Source: Bacteroidetes bacterium GWE2_42_24
GTDB taxonomy: Bacteria > Bacteroidota > Bacteroidia > Bacteroidales > TTA-H9
DNA: 64,000 nt
Reading direction: 5' to 3'
Assembly (NCBI GenBank): GCA_001768515.1
Contig: MEOA01000067.1
Location: forward strand, 56,735-120,734
The translations under genes were made by a program, and so were the position numbers. The stretch's first letter is position 1; the number at the start of each line of letters is the position of its first letter. The notes under the pieces are model-generated. The model had not been told where the DNA came from, ran no database searches, and was given only the letters and a program-made list of their open reading frames with translations. Shown piece by piece: positions 9,211 through 18,768 of this stretch.

Positions 9211-12200
9211 TTAGAACCATTTAATTAGAGGCAAATCCATACGATGAGCCATCAGTGGGTGTTTTGGAAACAACCTGAACACATAGTCAAACACCCCAGC
9301 ATTGTTAATTGGCAATTCGCAGGTGTATTTTATCTGTTCAGTTTCGGTAGTTGATCCAATTAATTCCTGCCGGAAGAGAATTCGGTTAACCTGATCTTTA
9401 TCTTTTCTTCCGAAGAGAACTTCAAGACCAAGATCTTGTTCGGTCAGACCAACCCCATCAATGAGAACTTCAGCTCTAAACATATCTCCCATGTTGAAAG
9501 CTTTTTCCTTATCAGCATTTATTTTAATATCAATTGCTTCAATTCTGTCCCATTTTCTTGTCACTCTTCGCTTCCAATGAGCCAATTCAGCGGCGTTCGA
9601 ATTGCTATTCGATTCTATAAGGCTTGCTCTGTCGAAGAGTCGGTTGTAAAATTGGTTATAATAATCGTCAATCATACGGCGTGTCGTAAACTGCGGGGCA
9701 ATATATGCAAGCGTATTCCTGACATGACTCAGCCACTCAACAGGGATGTTGTCTTCTTTCCTGTTAAAATAGGCCGGAATAATTTCGTCCTCAAGAAGGC
9801 CGTAAATAGTCTCAGCATCCAATTCATCCTGAGCCGCCTGATTATTAAAGGTCCGTTCTTCTTTTAGAGCCCATCCTGCACCGGGGCGATAGCCTTCGGC
9901 CCACCAACCGTCGAGTACACTGAGGTTAACAACACCATTCATCACAGCTTTCTGTCCGCTTGTACCGGATGCTTCGAGTGGGCGTGTAGGAGTATTCATC
10001 CAGACATCGACACCATGAATCAGGTATTTGGCCAATTCAATATCATAGTTTTCGACGAAGATGACTTTGCCAACAAATTCCGGGAGCTTTGAAATTTCAA
10101 TAATCCGTTTAATTAGCTCCTGCCCGGCTTTATCATTGGGATGTGCCTTGCCGGCATAAATGAAACGAACCGGCTTTTCGGGATTGTGGAGAATGCGGGA
10201 AAGCCTTTCAGGATTAGAAAACAGAAGGTGTGCCCGCTTATATGTAGCAAAACGACGGGCAAAGCCAATGGTGAGCATATCATCCTCAAGGCTGTCAAGG
10301 GTTTTGACAATCAATTTGGGATTGTCTTCCCTGCGTGTCATATCTTCAACCAGACGTTGATGGAGGAAAGACATCAGCTGTTTTTTCTGTTTAACCCGTT
10401 CATCCCAAAGTTCCTGATCAGGAACCTTGAAGATTCCCAGCCAATAATCATAGTTACTGACATCGTCAAGGAAATTGTCGCCAAAGTATTTATTGTAAAG
10501 TCGTTGCAGGCTTCTGGCAGTCCATGTTGAATAATGAACGCCATTGGTTACATAACCAATATGTAGTTCATCGGGGAAATAACCCTTGTACATTTCCTGA
10601 AACATTTCGCGTGTAACCCTTCCATGTATCCGGCTCACACCGTTAATTTCCTGTGATAATTTAGCAGCCAGCGCGCTCATCGAAAAGTTTGAGGTAGTGT
10701 CGTCCTCATCAAACCGTCCGAGTTGCATGAAATCTTCCCAGCTGATGTTGAGACGTGAAGCATAGTGAGGAATGTATGCCCGCATCAGATCTTCACTGAA
10801 AGAATCGTGGCCTGCCGGAACTGGCGTATGAGTTGTAAAAAGCGAAGTACTTCTAACGACCTCATAGGCCTGATCAAAAGAGAGTTTATGGTCATTGACC
10901 AAATCCTTCAACCTTTCAAGTCCGATAAAAGCAGCATGTCCTTCATTTAAGTGGAATAGTCTTGGTGAAATTTTAAGCCGCTCAAGAAGTCTGATTCCTC
11001 CAACACCAAGCAATAACTCTTGTTTGAAACGGTTTTCCCAATCACCACCGTAGAGATGATGCGTGACACTACGATCCTGTTCGGAATTCTCAGGCAAATC
11101 GGTGTCTAACAAATAAAGCGGTACACGACCGACATCCAGTCGCCAAGCCTTAGCAATCATATTTCTTCCGGGAAGAGCAATGGATACAGTAATCCAATTT
11201 CCATCTTCATCGCGAACGGGATGAAGGGGCATGTGAGAGAATTTCTGGGGCAGATAAGCAGCAACCTGATCTCCTGTTGCACTTATCTCCTGCTGGAAAT
11301 AGCCATAGCGGTAAAGCAACCCCAAAGCAACAAAATTATGATTTGTGTCACTGGCTTCTTTCAGATAGTCACCTGCAAGCATCCCTAAACCGCCAGAAAA
11401 AATCTTCACTGTATCGTGAAGCCCATATTCCATGCTGAAGTAAGCAATCAAACCTTCATTGTCCTTTTTGGGAACGGCCATGTAAGCATCAAAGCGCTTG
11501 ATCACTTTTTTAAACATTGCCCGAAAAGCCGTGTCTTGTTCCAGTTGTTGCCAACGATCAAAATCGAGTTCTTCTAACAATGTGATTGGATTGAACTCAA
11601 CCTGAGCCCAGAGTTTAAGGTCAATTGCTTCAAACAAATCAAGAGCATCCTGATTCCAGGTCCACCATAAGTTTTTGCTCAACCTGACGATATCCTTTAA
11701 ACTATCAGGGATAGATGGTTGGAAAAACACCTTTTTCCACTGAGGTTCCGATTTTTTTCTTGTCACAAGTCGTTCGGGAAGATTTGCTTTTTTACTTGAA
11801 ATCAGATCAGCACGTTTGGCCACTTTAGTCAGCGAAAAGTTATAAGCCTCTGTATAATAATCACCCATCGTTGACCATTGGGCTGACGACAAAATATTAA
11901 AGCACTTCTGTCTGATAGCCATCATTTGGGGACCTGAGCGGGTTATAAGTCTTTGAATAATACTGACAATAATGTCGGAATCTTTATCAGATTTTTGATC
12001 ATTCCTGTCAATAACAAAAGCCGCCTCTTCTGCCTGTGGATGCGTACTCCGAAGCCACATACCAAAACCGGCCAGAGATGTAGTAATAGTTGGAATTCCA
12101 AATGCGAGACTTTCCATCGGAGTATAGCCCCATGGCTCATAATAAGAAGGGAATACCGTCAGATCCAATCCGATTAGCAGGTCATAGTATGATTTGTTGA

Positions 12201-13443
12201 ACAATCCGTCAGCACCGTCGAGAAAAGCGGGGACAAAAACCAAATAAACATTGCTTTCAGCAACAGGGAACGACTCCCTGGCGATTTTAAGCACCTGATC
12301 ATGATTCATATCGTATAGGTCATGAGTCAGGATGCTGCCGCTATAACCTCTTTTGGGAGTTGACATCCGCTGAATTATTTCAGTTCTGGCGCCGGTTTGG
12401 TGAGCAGGGATAAACAACCAGGCGACAATGGGTCGGTCGGAAGGTGCAGATTTGGACAATTTTTTGACACTCTCAATAAAAAGGTCAATACCCTTATTTC
12501 TGAATTCATATCGGCCGCTCATGCCAACATGGAAAACATCTGGCGGAAGGCTGATGCCGTAAATTGCTTCAGCGGCAGATTTTAGCAACTTTCGGGCTTC
12601 CCTGCGGCACTTTTCATAATCATCACCAGTAGGTACAATATCGATATTAAGGGCATTGGGAGTAATGAAATCGACCTCCCGTTCGAGAAACTGAACGACC
12701 TCCCTCCGCGTCACATCACTTACAGTGGTTACAGCGTCGGCTGAATGGGCTGCCTGTTTTTCGAGTGAAAATTTAGCTCTGACATTCATTTCACCAGCCA
12801 TCTGTTCGCCATGATAGGAAGCCAGATTACTATACAAGTCTAAGCCGTTACCAGCCACAGATCGTCCAAGGACAGTGGCATGGCTTGTAAATACTGTTCC
12901 AACCTGCGGCACATATTCTTTGAGGTAAAGAATACCGGCACCCGTAAGCCATTCATGAAATTGAGCTACAACCTGATCGCGTACTGAAGTGTTAAAGTCG
13001 CAGAAATTCTCAATTACTTTACCAGCCGCATAACCAAACAAGGCAGGCTCGGTATAATCCCATTGCCCGGCGATGGAATCAACCTGATAACGCTCCCACA
13101 TGGCAGCAAAAATCTGGTCTTTGCTACTAAAATACGGTGTAAAATCGATCAGGATAGCTACTGCATGAGAAGCCTGTATAAATCTGCCAATCCGGATTTT
13201 CAATCCTGAAGCCTCAGCATACTCACGCCAATCCTTTAGCAGGTATCGATCCTCTTCAAAATACGGGTTTCGGCTGGTTTCTTTCCAGACATCAGGCCCA
13301 ATGAAAATATAGTTATCTTTAAGTATTTCTTTAAAATATGATGATTTACTGGTAATTACGGTATAGATGCCTCCTACCTTGTTGCAAACTTCCCAACTGA
13401 CTTCGAATAGATAGTCGGCTTTAAAAAGTGATTTTTCGTTCAT
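9211..13443 (-). CDS. Glycogen synthase (GT3-like) fused to alpha-glucan phosphorylase (GT35)
   Basis: A 1410-residue two-enzyme protein. Residues about 8-560 match the glycogen synthase family typical of eukaryotes and Bacteroidota: LFEVSWEVCNKVGGIYTVI at the start, GNGLDLYSNLASYHGEQM in the middle and a late region around FPSYYEPWGYTPMESLAFG. Residues about 590-1400 are an alpha-glucan phosphorylase: LSKNLWWTWNQDAL, YFSMEYGLHDTVKIFSGGLG, HLNEGHAAF, and EASGTSGQKAVMNGVVNLS with the likely pyridoxal-phosphate Lys near 1166. The first half would extend and the second half phosphorolyse alpha-1,4-glucan chains. The fusion length is usual for this family in Bacteroidota, as far as I know. Last gene of the glycogen operon, 165 bases after the GH57 gene. 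Confidence 0.93.
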   Translation of the reverse strand: MNEKSLFKADYLFEVSWEVCNKVGGIYTVITSKSSYFKEILKDNYIFIGPDVWKETSRNPYFEEDRYLLKDWREYAEASGLKIRIGRFIQASHAVAILIDFTPYFSSKDQIFAAMWERYQVDSIAGQWDYTEPALFGYAAGKVIENFCDFNTSVRDQVVAQFHEWLTGAGILYLKEYVPQVGTVFTSHATVLGRSVAGNGLDLYSNLASYHGEQMAGEMNVRAKFSLEKQAAHSADAVTTVSDVTRREVVQFLEREVDFITPNALNIDIVPTGDDYEKCRREARKLLKSAAEAIYGISLPPDVFHVGMSGRYEFRNKGIDLFIESVKKLSKSAPSDRPIVAWLFIPAHQTGARTEIIQRMSTPKRGYSGSILTHDLYDMNHDQVLKIARESFPVAESNVYLVFVPAFLDGADGLFNKSYYDLLIGLDLTVFPSYYEPWGYTPMESLAFGIPTITTSLAGFGMWLRSTHPQAEEAAFVIDRNDQKSDKDSDIIVSIIQRLITRSGPQMMAIRQKCFNILSSAQWSTMGDYYTEAYNFSLTKVAKRADLISSKKANLPERLVTRKKSEPQWKKVFFQPSIPDSLKDIVRLSKNLWWTWNQDALDLFEAIDLKLWAQVEFNPITLLEELDFDRWQQLEQDTAFRAMFKKVIKRFDAYMAVPKKDNEGLIAYFSMEYGLHDTVKIFSGGLGMLAGDYLKEASDTNHNFVALGLLYRYGYFQQEISATGDQVAAYLPQKFSHMPLHPVRDEDGNWITVSIALPGRNMIAKAWRLDVGRVPLYLLDTDLPENSEQDRSVTHHLYGGDWENRFKQELLLGVGGIRLLERLKISPRLFHLNEGHAAFIGLERLKDLVNDHKLSFDQAYEVVRSTSLFTTHTPVPAGHDSFSEDLMRAYIPHYASRLNISWEDFMQLGRFDEDDTTSNFSMSALAAKLSQEINGVSRIHGRVTREMFQEMYKGYFPDELHIGYVTNGVHYSTWTARSLQRLYNKYFGDNFLDDVSNYDYWLGIFKVPDQELWDERVKQKKQLMSFLHQRLVEDMTRREDNPKLIVKTLDSLEDDMLTIGFARRFATYKRAHLLFSNPERLSRILHNPEKPVRFIYAGKAHPNDKAGQELIKRIIEISKLPEFVGKVIFVENYDIELAKYLIHGVDVWMNTPTRPLEASGTSGQKAVMNGVVNLSVLDGWWAEGYRPGAGWALKEERTFNNQAAQDELDAETIYGLLEDEIIPAYFNRKEDNIPVEWLSHVRNTLAYIAPQFTTRRMIDDYYNQFYNRLFDRASLIESNSNSNAAELAHWKRRVTRKWDRIEAIDIKINADKEKAFNMGDMFRAEVLIDGVGLTEQDLGLEVLFGRKDKDQVNRILFRQELIGSTTETEQIKYTCELPINNAGVFDYVFRLFPKHPLMAHRMDLPLIKWF

Positions 13444-13608
13444 AATTCTCTGTATATTTTCCTAATGCTTTAATGAATAATCAGGTTCTGTTTTTATATC
13501 CGATGAGATGCACGAACCAATGCATCTTCGCTTCAACCAAAACAAAAAATAGCTATCTCGTTTGTGATTGAATTTAAAATATTTATCGTATTATTTAAAT
13601 AAAAATAA

Positions 13609-15171
13609 TTACTTGCTGAAAGATTTCCATTGTTCAAAGATGGCTTTTCTGCCTTCAGTAACTTTCTTTTTAGTAAAATCGACAGCATCATTTTTAAGTT
13701 CCTCAAGTCTTGCCCTGTTTTTGGGTGAAGCAAGTTTTTTAAATCTTTCCTCCACTTCTTCGCCAAGATCCTTGATTGCGGCAGCAATCTGGTCAGCATC
13801 AATATCTTTAATGACTTTTTTTAATTCTTTATCACTCATCTCCAGTAGATTATTAAAGTCATTGATCTTACCAGCCATCTTTTTCTTTAACTCATTTTCA
13901 ACTGATTTGGCCTCTTTTTTAATCGAATTAGCAATGTTCACGTATGCTTTACCAATAGTTTCTTCCGGCGAATCAGGATTCTCAGCAAGCCAGTTATCTA
14001 CTCTTATAGAGAAATCGGATAAGACATTCATGTAATTAATAAAAGCCTCATAAGGAGTGTTGTAAGGGTTAAAATACTTGTGTACTTCACCGTCGGAGAA
14101 CCATTTAGTACACATATAGTAGAAATGATCGCTTGATTGAAGGAAGAGCCAGTCGCGTTTGATTGAAGGATCTTGTACCTGTCTCACCTTTTGAGTCAGG
14201 TTGTACAATGTATCGAAGGCTTCATCCTGAAGTTCATTTCCGAGCCATGCAGTGAGATCACGTTCTTCATCAGCCCACGAAGCAGGGAAAGGGACATGGA
14301 TAGATCCGACAGACTCAAGTAAATCTGAAAGTTCTGATGGAGTTCTAAATATGATATCAGAGTTTGTGAAAGCCTTACCAGGCAGATCATTTAAAAAATC
14401 GAAGATTCCGGTTTCCTTCCACTGATGCTCGCCAAAAGTTTCATAATCCATGAAAAGATTTACAACAGGCTGTTTTGGATCAACAGCATTAATCCAGTCA
14501 ACATACTTTTCAGCTGTAAGAGGCCATTCTGACCATGATTGTTCTGAGAAGCGGAAAGCAATATCATCGCTCAGACGAAAATTCCGTAACAGAACTTTAA
14601 GGTTTGGTTGGTAAGAATTGTTGTATAGAAAATTAGGGCTCTTCCAACCAAGAATATGCTTTGCTCCCTCAGCAAGCATTACTTTAAATCCCAGTTCATT
14701 CACCATTTCACCAATTTCGTCTGAGTACACGAGTTCGGTATTTCGGAATGCGGTTGGCTTTTGCCCGAAAAGCTCATTGATCAGATCGACCTGCATTTTA
14801 ATCTGCCTGATAAATTCGGTTTTACTTTTCAGGGCAACCAGCGAATGAGCATATGTTTCGGCGAGAAACTCCACATTGCCCGTGGCAGCAAGTTTTTGAA
14901 ACGAAGTAATCACTTCGGGTGCGTATTCTATGAATTGTTGAAGAGCAACACCAGATATTGAAAAACTTACCTTGAACTTCCTGTTATGTTTGTTGATCAG
15001 ATCCAATAAAAGGTTATTGGCTGGCAAATAACACTTTTCAGCGATGCGTCTGATCAGATAACGGTTTTGATAATCATCATAGTAATGATGATCGGCACCA
15101 ATATCAAAAAAACGATAAGTACGCAACCGATAAGGCTGATGTACCTGAAAATACATGCAAACAGATCTCAT
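13609..15171 (-). CDS. Glycoside hydrolase family 57 alpha-amylase-like protein with helical tail
   Basis: A 520-residue cytoplasmic enzyme acting on alpha-glucans. GH57 motifs are visible: the N-terminal HQP motif in CMYFQVHQPYRLRTYRF, the segment FRNTELVYSDEIG expected to carry the catalytic Glu, and MDYETFGEH (near 241-249) expected to carry the acid/base Asp. Residues about 400-520 form a Lys/Glu-rich helical extension (KKEAKSVENELKKKM..., DIDADQIAAAIKDLGEEV...) that is not part of the catalytic fold and looks like a coiled coil for assembly or granule binding. There is no signal peptide, consistent with action on stored glycogen. It starts 34 bases after the GT4 gene and precedes the synthase-phosphorylase gene, so the four genes are probably one transcript. 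Confidence 0.88.
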   Translation of the reverse strand: MRSVCMYFQVHQPYRLRTYRFFDIGADHHYYDDYQNRYLIRRIAEKCYLPANNLLLDLINKHNRKFKVSFSISGVALQQFIEYAPEVITSFQKLAATGNVEFLAETYAHSLVALKSKTEFIRQIKMQVDLINELFGQKPTAFRNTELVYSDEIGEMVNELGFKVMLAEGAKHILGWKSPNFLYNNSYQPNLKVLLRNFRLSDDIAFRFSEQSWSEWPLTAEKYVDWINAVDPKQPVVNLFMDYETFGEHQWKETGIFDFLNDLPGKAFTNSDIIFRTPSELSDLLESVGSIHVPFPASWADEERDLTAWLGNELQDEAFDTLYNLTQKVRQVQDPSIKRDWLFLQSSDHFYYMCTKWFSDGEVHKYFNPYNTPYEAFINYMNVLSDFSIRVDNWLAENPDSPEETIGKAYVNIANSIKKEAKSVENELKKKMAGKINDFNNLLEMSDKELKKVIKDIDADQIAAAIKDLGEEVEERFKKLASPKNRARLEELKNDAVDFTKKKVTEGRKAIFEQWKSFSK

Positions 15172-15205
15172 ATTGATTCAGTTCATTAAGTTAAATCCTT
15201 TCAAA

Positions 15206-16486
15206 TCACTTAAACAAGCTGTCGTACACGGCTTTGACTTGTTCGGCAGCGTTTTCCCACTTAAGGTTATCAACCTCTTCCTTGCCATACTTTTTAAACA
15301 TTTCGGGCAAAGCTTTATAGTTTAAAAGACTGTAGATGGCATCAGCCATTGCATTCACATCCCAAAAATCTACCTTAAGGGCATACTTAAGGATTTCGGA
15401 GACGCCAGATTGCTTTGAGATGACTACTGGTACATTGCTGCGCATTGCTTCAAGAGGTACAATACCAAAAGGTTCGCTAACTGATGGCATCACGAAAACA
15501 TCAGTCATGGCTAACATCCGGTCTACTTCCTCACCTCTCAGGAACCCTGTAAAGTGAAATTTGCTTGACATGTGCAGCTTGGCTACTCGTTTAATCATTT
15601 TGTTCAACAAGTCGCCCTGACCTGCCATCACAAATCTTACGTTTGGATCACGGTCGAGTACTTTTCTTGCAGCCTCCACAAAGTATTCAGGTCCTTTCTG
15701 GTAAGTAATTCGTCCAAGAAAAGTCACGATTTTTTCCTTTACAGCTCTCCCGGCCTGTAGTTCTTCTTTACCGGTAGGTTCAACAGCGTTGTGAACAGTG
15801 ACGATTTTTTCTGCAGGAATGCCATACCGTTCGATACAAATATTTCGTGTGAGGTTGCTGACGGCAATCACTTTATCGGCTTCCATCATTCCCTCGCGCT
15901 CAATATCGTATACCTGCTGGTTGACTCGTTCGCCAGAGCGGTCAAATTCGGTAGCATGAATATGGACAACGAGCGGTTTTCCAGACACCTTCTTGGCAGC
16001 GATCCCTGCCGGATAAGTAAGCCAGTCGTGAGCATGTATCAGATCATAATCACGAGAGGCTGCCACAGCAGAGGCCACAAGCGCATACCGCGCGACCTCT
16101 TCAAACAGATTCGTTCCGTACTTTCCACTGAATTCATATTTACGACCGAGTACTGATTTCTCATCCTTCCGGTGTTCTAGCTCTTCGATTACCTGACGGT
16201 TTTCAAATTCTTCGGGGCTGATATATGGAATTATGTTTGAGCCAATCTCCATGTATTCAATGCGTTTCCAAAGATCATGATAGATTGACTCACGGGTGTC
16301 AATTTCTATATCACTGGCGTTTACCAGTCTTATTTTGCTGGTATCTTCATCGCCAAATGCTTTGGGAACCACAAAGATTACATCTGTATTGTGTTTGGCA
16401 AGACCTCGAGTAAGACCATAGCAAGCAGTACCTAACCCACCTGTGATGTGAGGGGGAAATTCCCATCCGAACATTAAAACTTTCAT
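15206..16486 (-). CDS. GT4-family glycosyltransferase, glycogen synthase-like
   Basis: A 426-residue GT-B enzyme. The ATG at 16486 is chosen because it starts the conserved strand MKVLMFGWEFPPHITGGLG; a TTG at 16498 would add four residues and overlap the previous gene. The C-terminal nucleotide-sugar site is clear: FLGRITYQKGPEYFVEA, FVMAGQGDL and VMPSVSEPFGIVPLEAM, the last with the conserved Glu pair of GT4. Its position 8 bases after the debranching enzyme and before GH57 implies a role in alpha-glucan synthesis, probably transferring glucose to glycogen, a maltosyl acceptor or a primer. A general GT4 with another acceptor cannot be excluded from sequence. Confidence 0.85.
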   Translation of the reverse strand: MKVLMFGWEFPPHITGGLGTACYGLTRGLAKHNTDVIFVVPKAFGDEDTSKIRLVNASDIEIDTRESIYHDLWKRIEYMEIGSNIIPYISPEEFENRQVIEELEHRKDEKSVLGRKYEFSGKYGTNLFEEVARYALVASAVAASRDYDLIHAHDWLTYPAGIAAKKVSGKPLVVHIHATEFDRSGERVNQQVYDIEREGMMEADKVIAVSNLTRNICIERYGIPAEKIVTVHNAVEPTGKEELQAGRAVKEKIVTFLGRITYQKGPEYFVEAARKVLDRDPNVRFVMAGQGDLLNKMIKRVAKLHMSSKFHFTGFLRGEEVDRMLAMTDVFVMPSVSEPFGIVPLEAMRSNVPVVISKQSGVSEILKYALKVDFWDVNAMADAIYSLLNYKALPEMFKKYGKEEVDNLKWENAAEQVKAVYDSLFK

Positions 16487-16494
16487 GTTGGCTA

Positions 16495-18462
16495 TCAAGA
16501 GTTAAAGTTACTTTTCGTTTCAAATTGATCAATAATTACTTTCATACGAAGCAATTCAGCAACACTGATAGAATGGCTGATAGCCCCACAGGCTTTGTGC
16601 GGAGGATCGCCATCAAACATTTCACTGATGCTCCCTATTCCGTGGTTACTGATTTCATCTTCAAATCCGGAATAGAGACCTTTGATAAAGTGGAGTCCGC
16701 TCTTTCCATGAATTCGCAGGTATCCTTCTGCAAAATGCCCCAACAGCCAGGGGAAAACTGTTCCCTGATGATATGCTAAATCGCGTTCACGCTGTGATCC
16801 CTGATATACACCCTTATAATCAGGATGTTGAGGCGACAAGGTGCGAATTCCCCTTGGGGTTAGCAATTCATGCCTGACAGCACTCAGGATAGACTTGCGC
16901 TGATCTTCAGAGAAAGGAGTATAAGGAAGTGATGTTGCTAAAATCTGGTTAGGGCGCATTGTCCAGTCCTTTGTTTCGCCATCAATAACATCTGCCAGGA
17001 AACCACGATGTTCGCTCCAGAATGCTGAAAGCATGCTTTTCCCCGCTTTTTCAGCCAGAGGCGCCCACTCTTCTATGAATACTGTATCCTTCGCTTCGCG
17101 GGCGAGCTCCAAAGCAAAACAAATGGCATTGTACCAAAGGGCATTGACTTCAATTGCACAGCCAATTCTGGGAGTCACCAGCCTGCCGTCTACAATAGTA
17201 TCCATCCAGGTCAAAGCCAGACCTGCCTGACCAGCCCTTAACAATCCATCCTCCTGCATGACGATTCCATAGAGCGTTCCCTGCCGCATCCCGTTAAGAA
17301 TTTGTTTAAGGGAGACACCATAGATCTTCCATAATGATGATTTGGGGTCAAATTTTGAACGCATGTGTTGTAATGTCCAGAATAGCCATAATGGAGGGTC
17401 AACAGCATTATAGGTTGGCTGACGGCTTTTGAACCTGAAGGGAAGTAAAGCTCCATTCAGATTCTTCACAACTGTATCAATTACCGATCTGCATATTTTT
17501 CTATCGTGGCTATCAAGTGTCAGACCAGGTAAGGCCATCAGTGTCTCCCTGCTTTGATTTCCAAAAAAAGGAAACCCGGCGACGATATAGGTTGCTTCTG
17601 GTGAATCAGACTGAACAAATTGTTGAGCCGCATTTTTTAATGAATTTTCAAAATTGTCACGTGGAATTCTTCTATCAGATTCTTCCCTGAATTTCCGCTT
17701 TAATAGAGTATGGTCAATCTGAGCCGTTCCTGCCGAAAATATTATTGACTCTCCTTTTGTCAATGAAAACTCGAAATAACCTGATACAAGAAGATCTTCA
17801 TAGAAATCATAGCCCCTGGTCATTTCTTTCTGGTATTCAATATTGTAATACCAGTCGGGAGCGTGTACGTATCTGACTTCCTTTGATAACTGCATCACCA
17901 GTGGCGTATAGCCATCGTAGAGTTTTATGCTGATGCCATTAGGTACCTCCGTAAAGGAAGTATCAGCCTGACAGTTGGCATGCGTAAGAAAGTGAGCATT
18001 ACGAAATGCCAGAAAGGGTTTTAGCCTGATGATTGTATGCGAATGTGCATCTACCAGGGTGTACTTTAGAAGAATCCGATCCTCCAGTGTCGAAAAAAGT
18101 AATTCACGTGTAAAAATAACCCCGCCAATACGATAAGTGACCTTTGGAATTGGATCTAGTTCAAATTCTCTAAGGTATTTATGCCCTTTCGGCGTAAAGT
18201 ATCCTCCCTTGTAACGGTGTATGCCAAGATTAAACTCTGCATCGTTTTGAATGATTGTTTCGTCAAGATTGGAGAGTAAAACATGATTATCGTCATCGAT
18301 TGCGGGCTGTGGACAGACAAGTAATCCATGGTATCTCCTCGTGTTGCATCCGATAATGGTTTGACTTGCCCATGCTCCTGCACGGTTCGATCTCAACAAT
18401 TCCAGAGGTAAAGAGTACTCCAGATTTATCAAATGATTCTTGTCGAATTTAATATAACTCAT
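16495..18462 (-). CDS. Glycogen debranching enzyme (amylo-alpha-1,6-glucosidase)
   Basis: A 655-residue protein expected to hydrolyse alpha-1,6 branch points of glycogen. The N-terminal half (about 1-250) matches the bacterial debranching-enzyme beta-sandwich domain: LRSNRAGAWASQTIIGCNTRRYHGLLV, then a beta-rich segment. The C-terminal half (about 280-645) is an (alpha/alpha)6 barrel of the GDE_C type, with YNAVDPPLWLFWTLQ, DGLLRAGQAGLALTWMD, EVNALWYNAICFALELA and QRERDLAYHQGTVFPWLLG. Length fits the Bacteroidota form, which lacks the transferase half of the eukaryotic enzyme. First gene of the glycogen operon. A possible -7 element (TAAATTTG on the minus strand, 18500-18493) lies just upstream without a good -33 match. 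Confidence 0.9.
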   Translation of the reverse strand: MSYIKFDKNHLINLEYSLPLELLRSNRAGAWASQTIIGCNTRRYHGLLVCPQPAIDDDNHVLLSNLDETIIQNDAEFNLGIHRYKGGYFTPKGHKYLREFELDPIPKVTYRIGGVIFTRELLFSTLEDRILLKYTLVDAHSHTIIRLKPFLAFRNAHFLTHANCQADTSFTEVPNGISIKLYDGYTPLVMQLSKEVRYVHAPDWYYNIEYQKEMTRGYDFYEDLLVSGYFEFSLTKGESIIFSAGTAQIDHTLLKRKFREESDRRIPRDNFENSLKNAAQQFVQSDSPEATYIVAGFPFFGNQSRETLMALPGLTLDSHDRKICRSVIDTVVKNLNGALLPFRFKSRQPTYNAVDPPLWLFWTLQHMRSKFDPKSSLWKIYGVSLKQILNGMRQGTLYGIVMQEDGLLRAGQAGLALTWMDTIVDGRLVTPRIGCAIEVNALWYNAICFALELAREAKDTVFIEEWAPLAEKAGKSMLSAFWSEHRGFLADVIDGETKDWTMRPNQILATSLPYTPFSEDQRKSILSAVRHELLTPRGIRTLSPQHPDYKGVYQGSQRERDLAYHQGTVFPWLLGHFAEGYLRIHGKSGLHFIKGLYSGFEDEISNHGIGSISEMFDGDPPHKACGAISHSISVAELLRMKVIIDQFETKSNFNS

Positions 18463-18768
18463 ACAGTGAGGAATTACTTATAGTTAGATCTACAAATTTA
18501 ACCATATGTACACAGAATTCCTATCAATTGTTTAGGCAGTAGAAAAATAGTTCAATTACTAATTAATTTTTCATTGACTATCAATTTAATATCAAATCAG
18601 ATAACAAATACTTAATATAGAAAAGTATAATAAACAGAACAAGTATAATAAAATGATACATTATTCTTATTCTTTGCATTTCAGGGCTTTATATAATCGC
18701 AATCGATTACAAATAGCCTAAACAAAAGCGTTTAAAATTTGTTAGAAACCAAACTAAAAAAAGAGAAT
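18463..18768. other. Divergent promoter region
   Basis: About 300 bases of A/T-rich DNA between the minus-strand glycogen operon and the plus-strand DUF1338 gene. It should hold both promoters. The only element I can point to is a -7-like TAAATTTG on the minus strand at 18500-18493. No hairpin or operator was recognised. Confidence 0.5.

Noticed and set aside
9436..9867. Plus-strand frame of 143 codons opposite the phosphorylase domain
   Set aside because: Shadow of a strongly conserved enzyme; no features of its own.
13506..13527. Hairpin AGATGCA / TGCATCT between GH57 and synthase-phosphorylase genes
   Set aside because: A 7-bp stem without a T-tract; not a terminator and no known regulatory element matches.
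13568..14035. Long plus-strand frame opposite the GH57 tail
   Set aside because: Antisense to a Lys/Glu-rich coiled coil, which creates long Ser/Leu/Phe-rich frames by codon bias. No ribosome site or domain.
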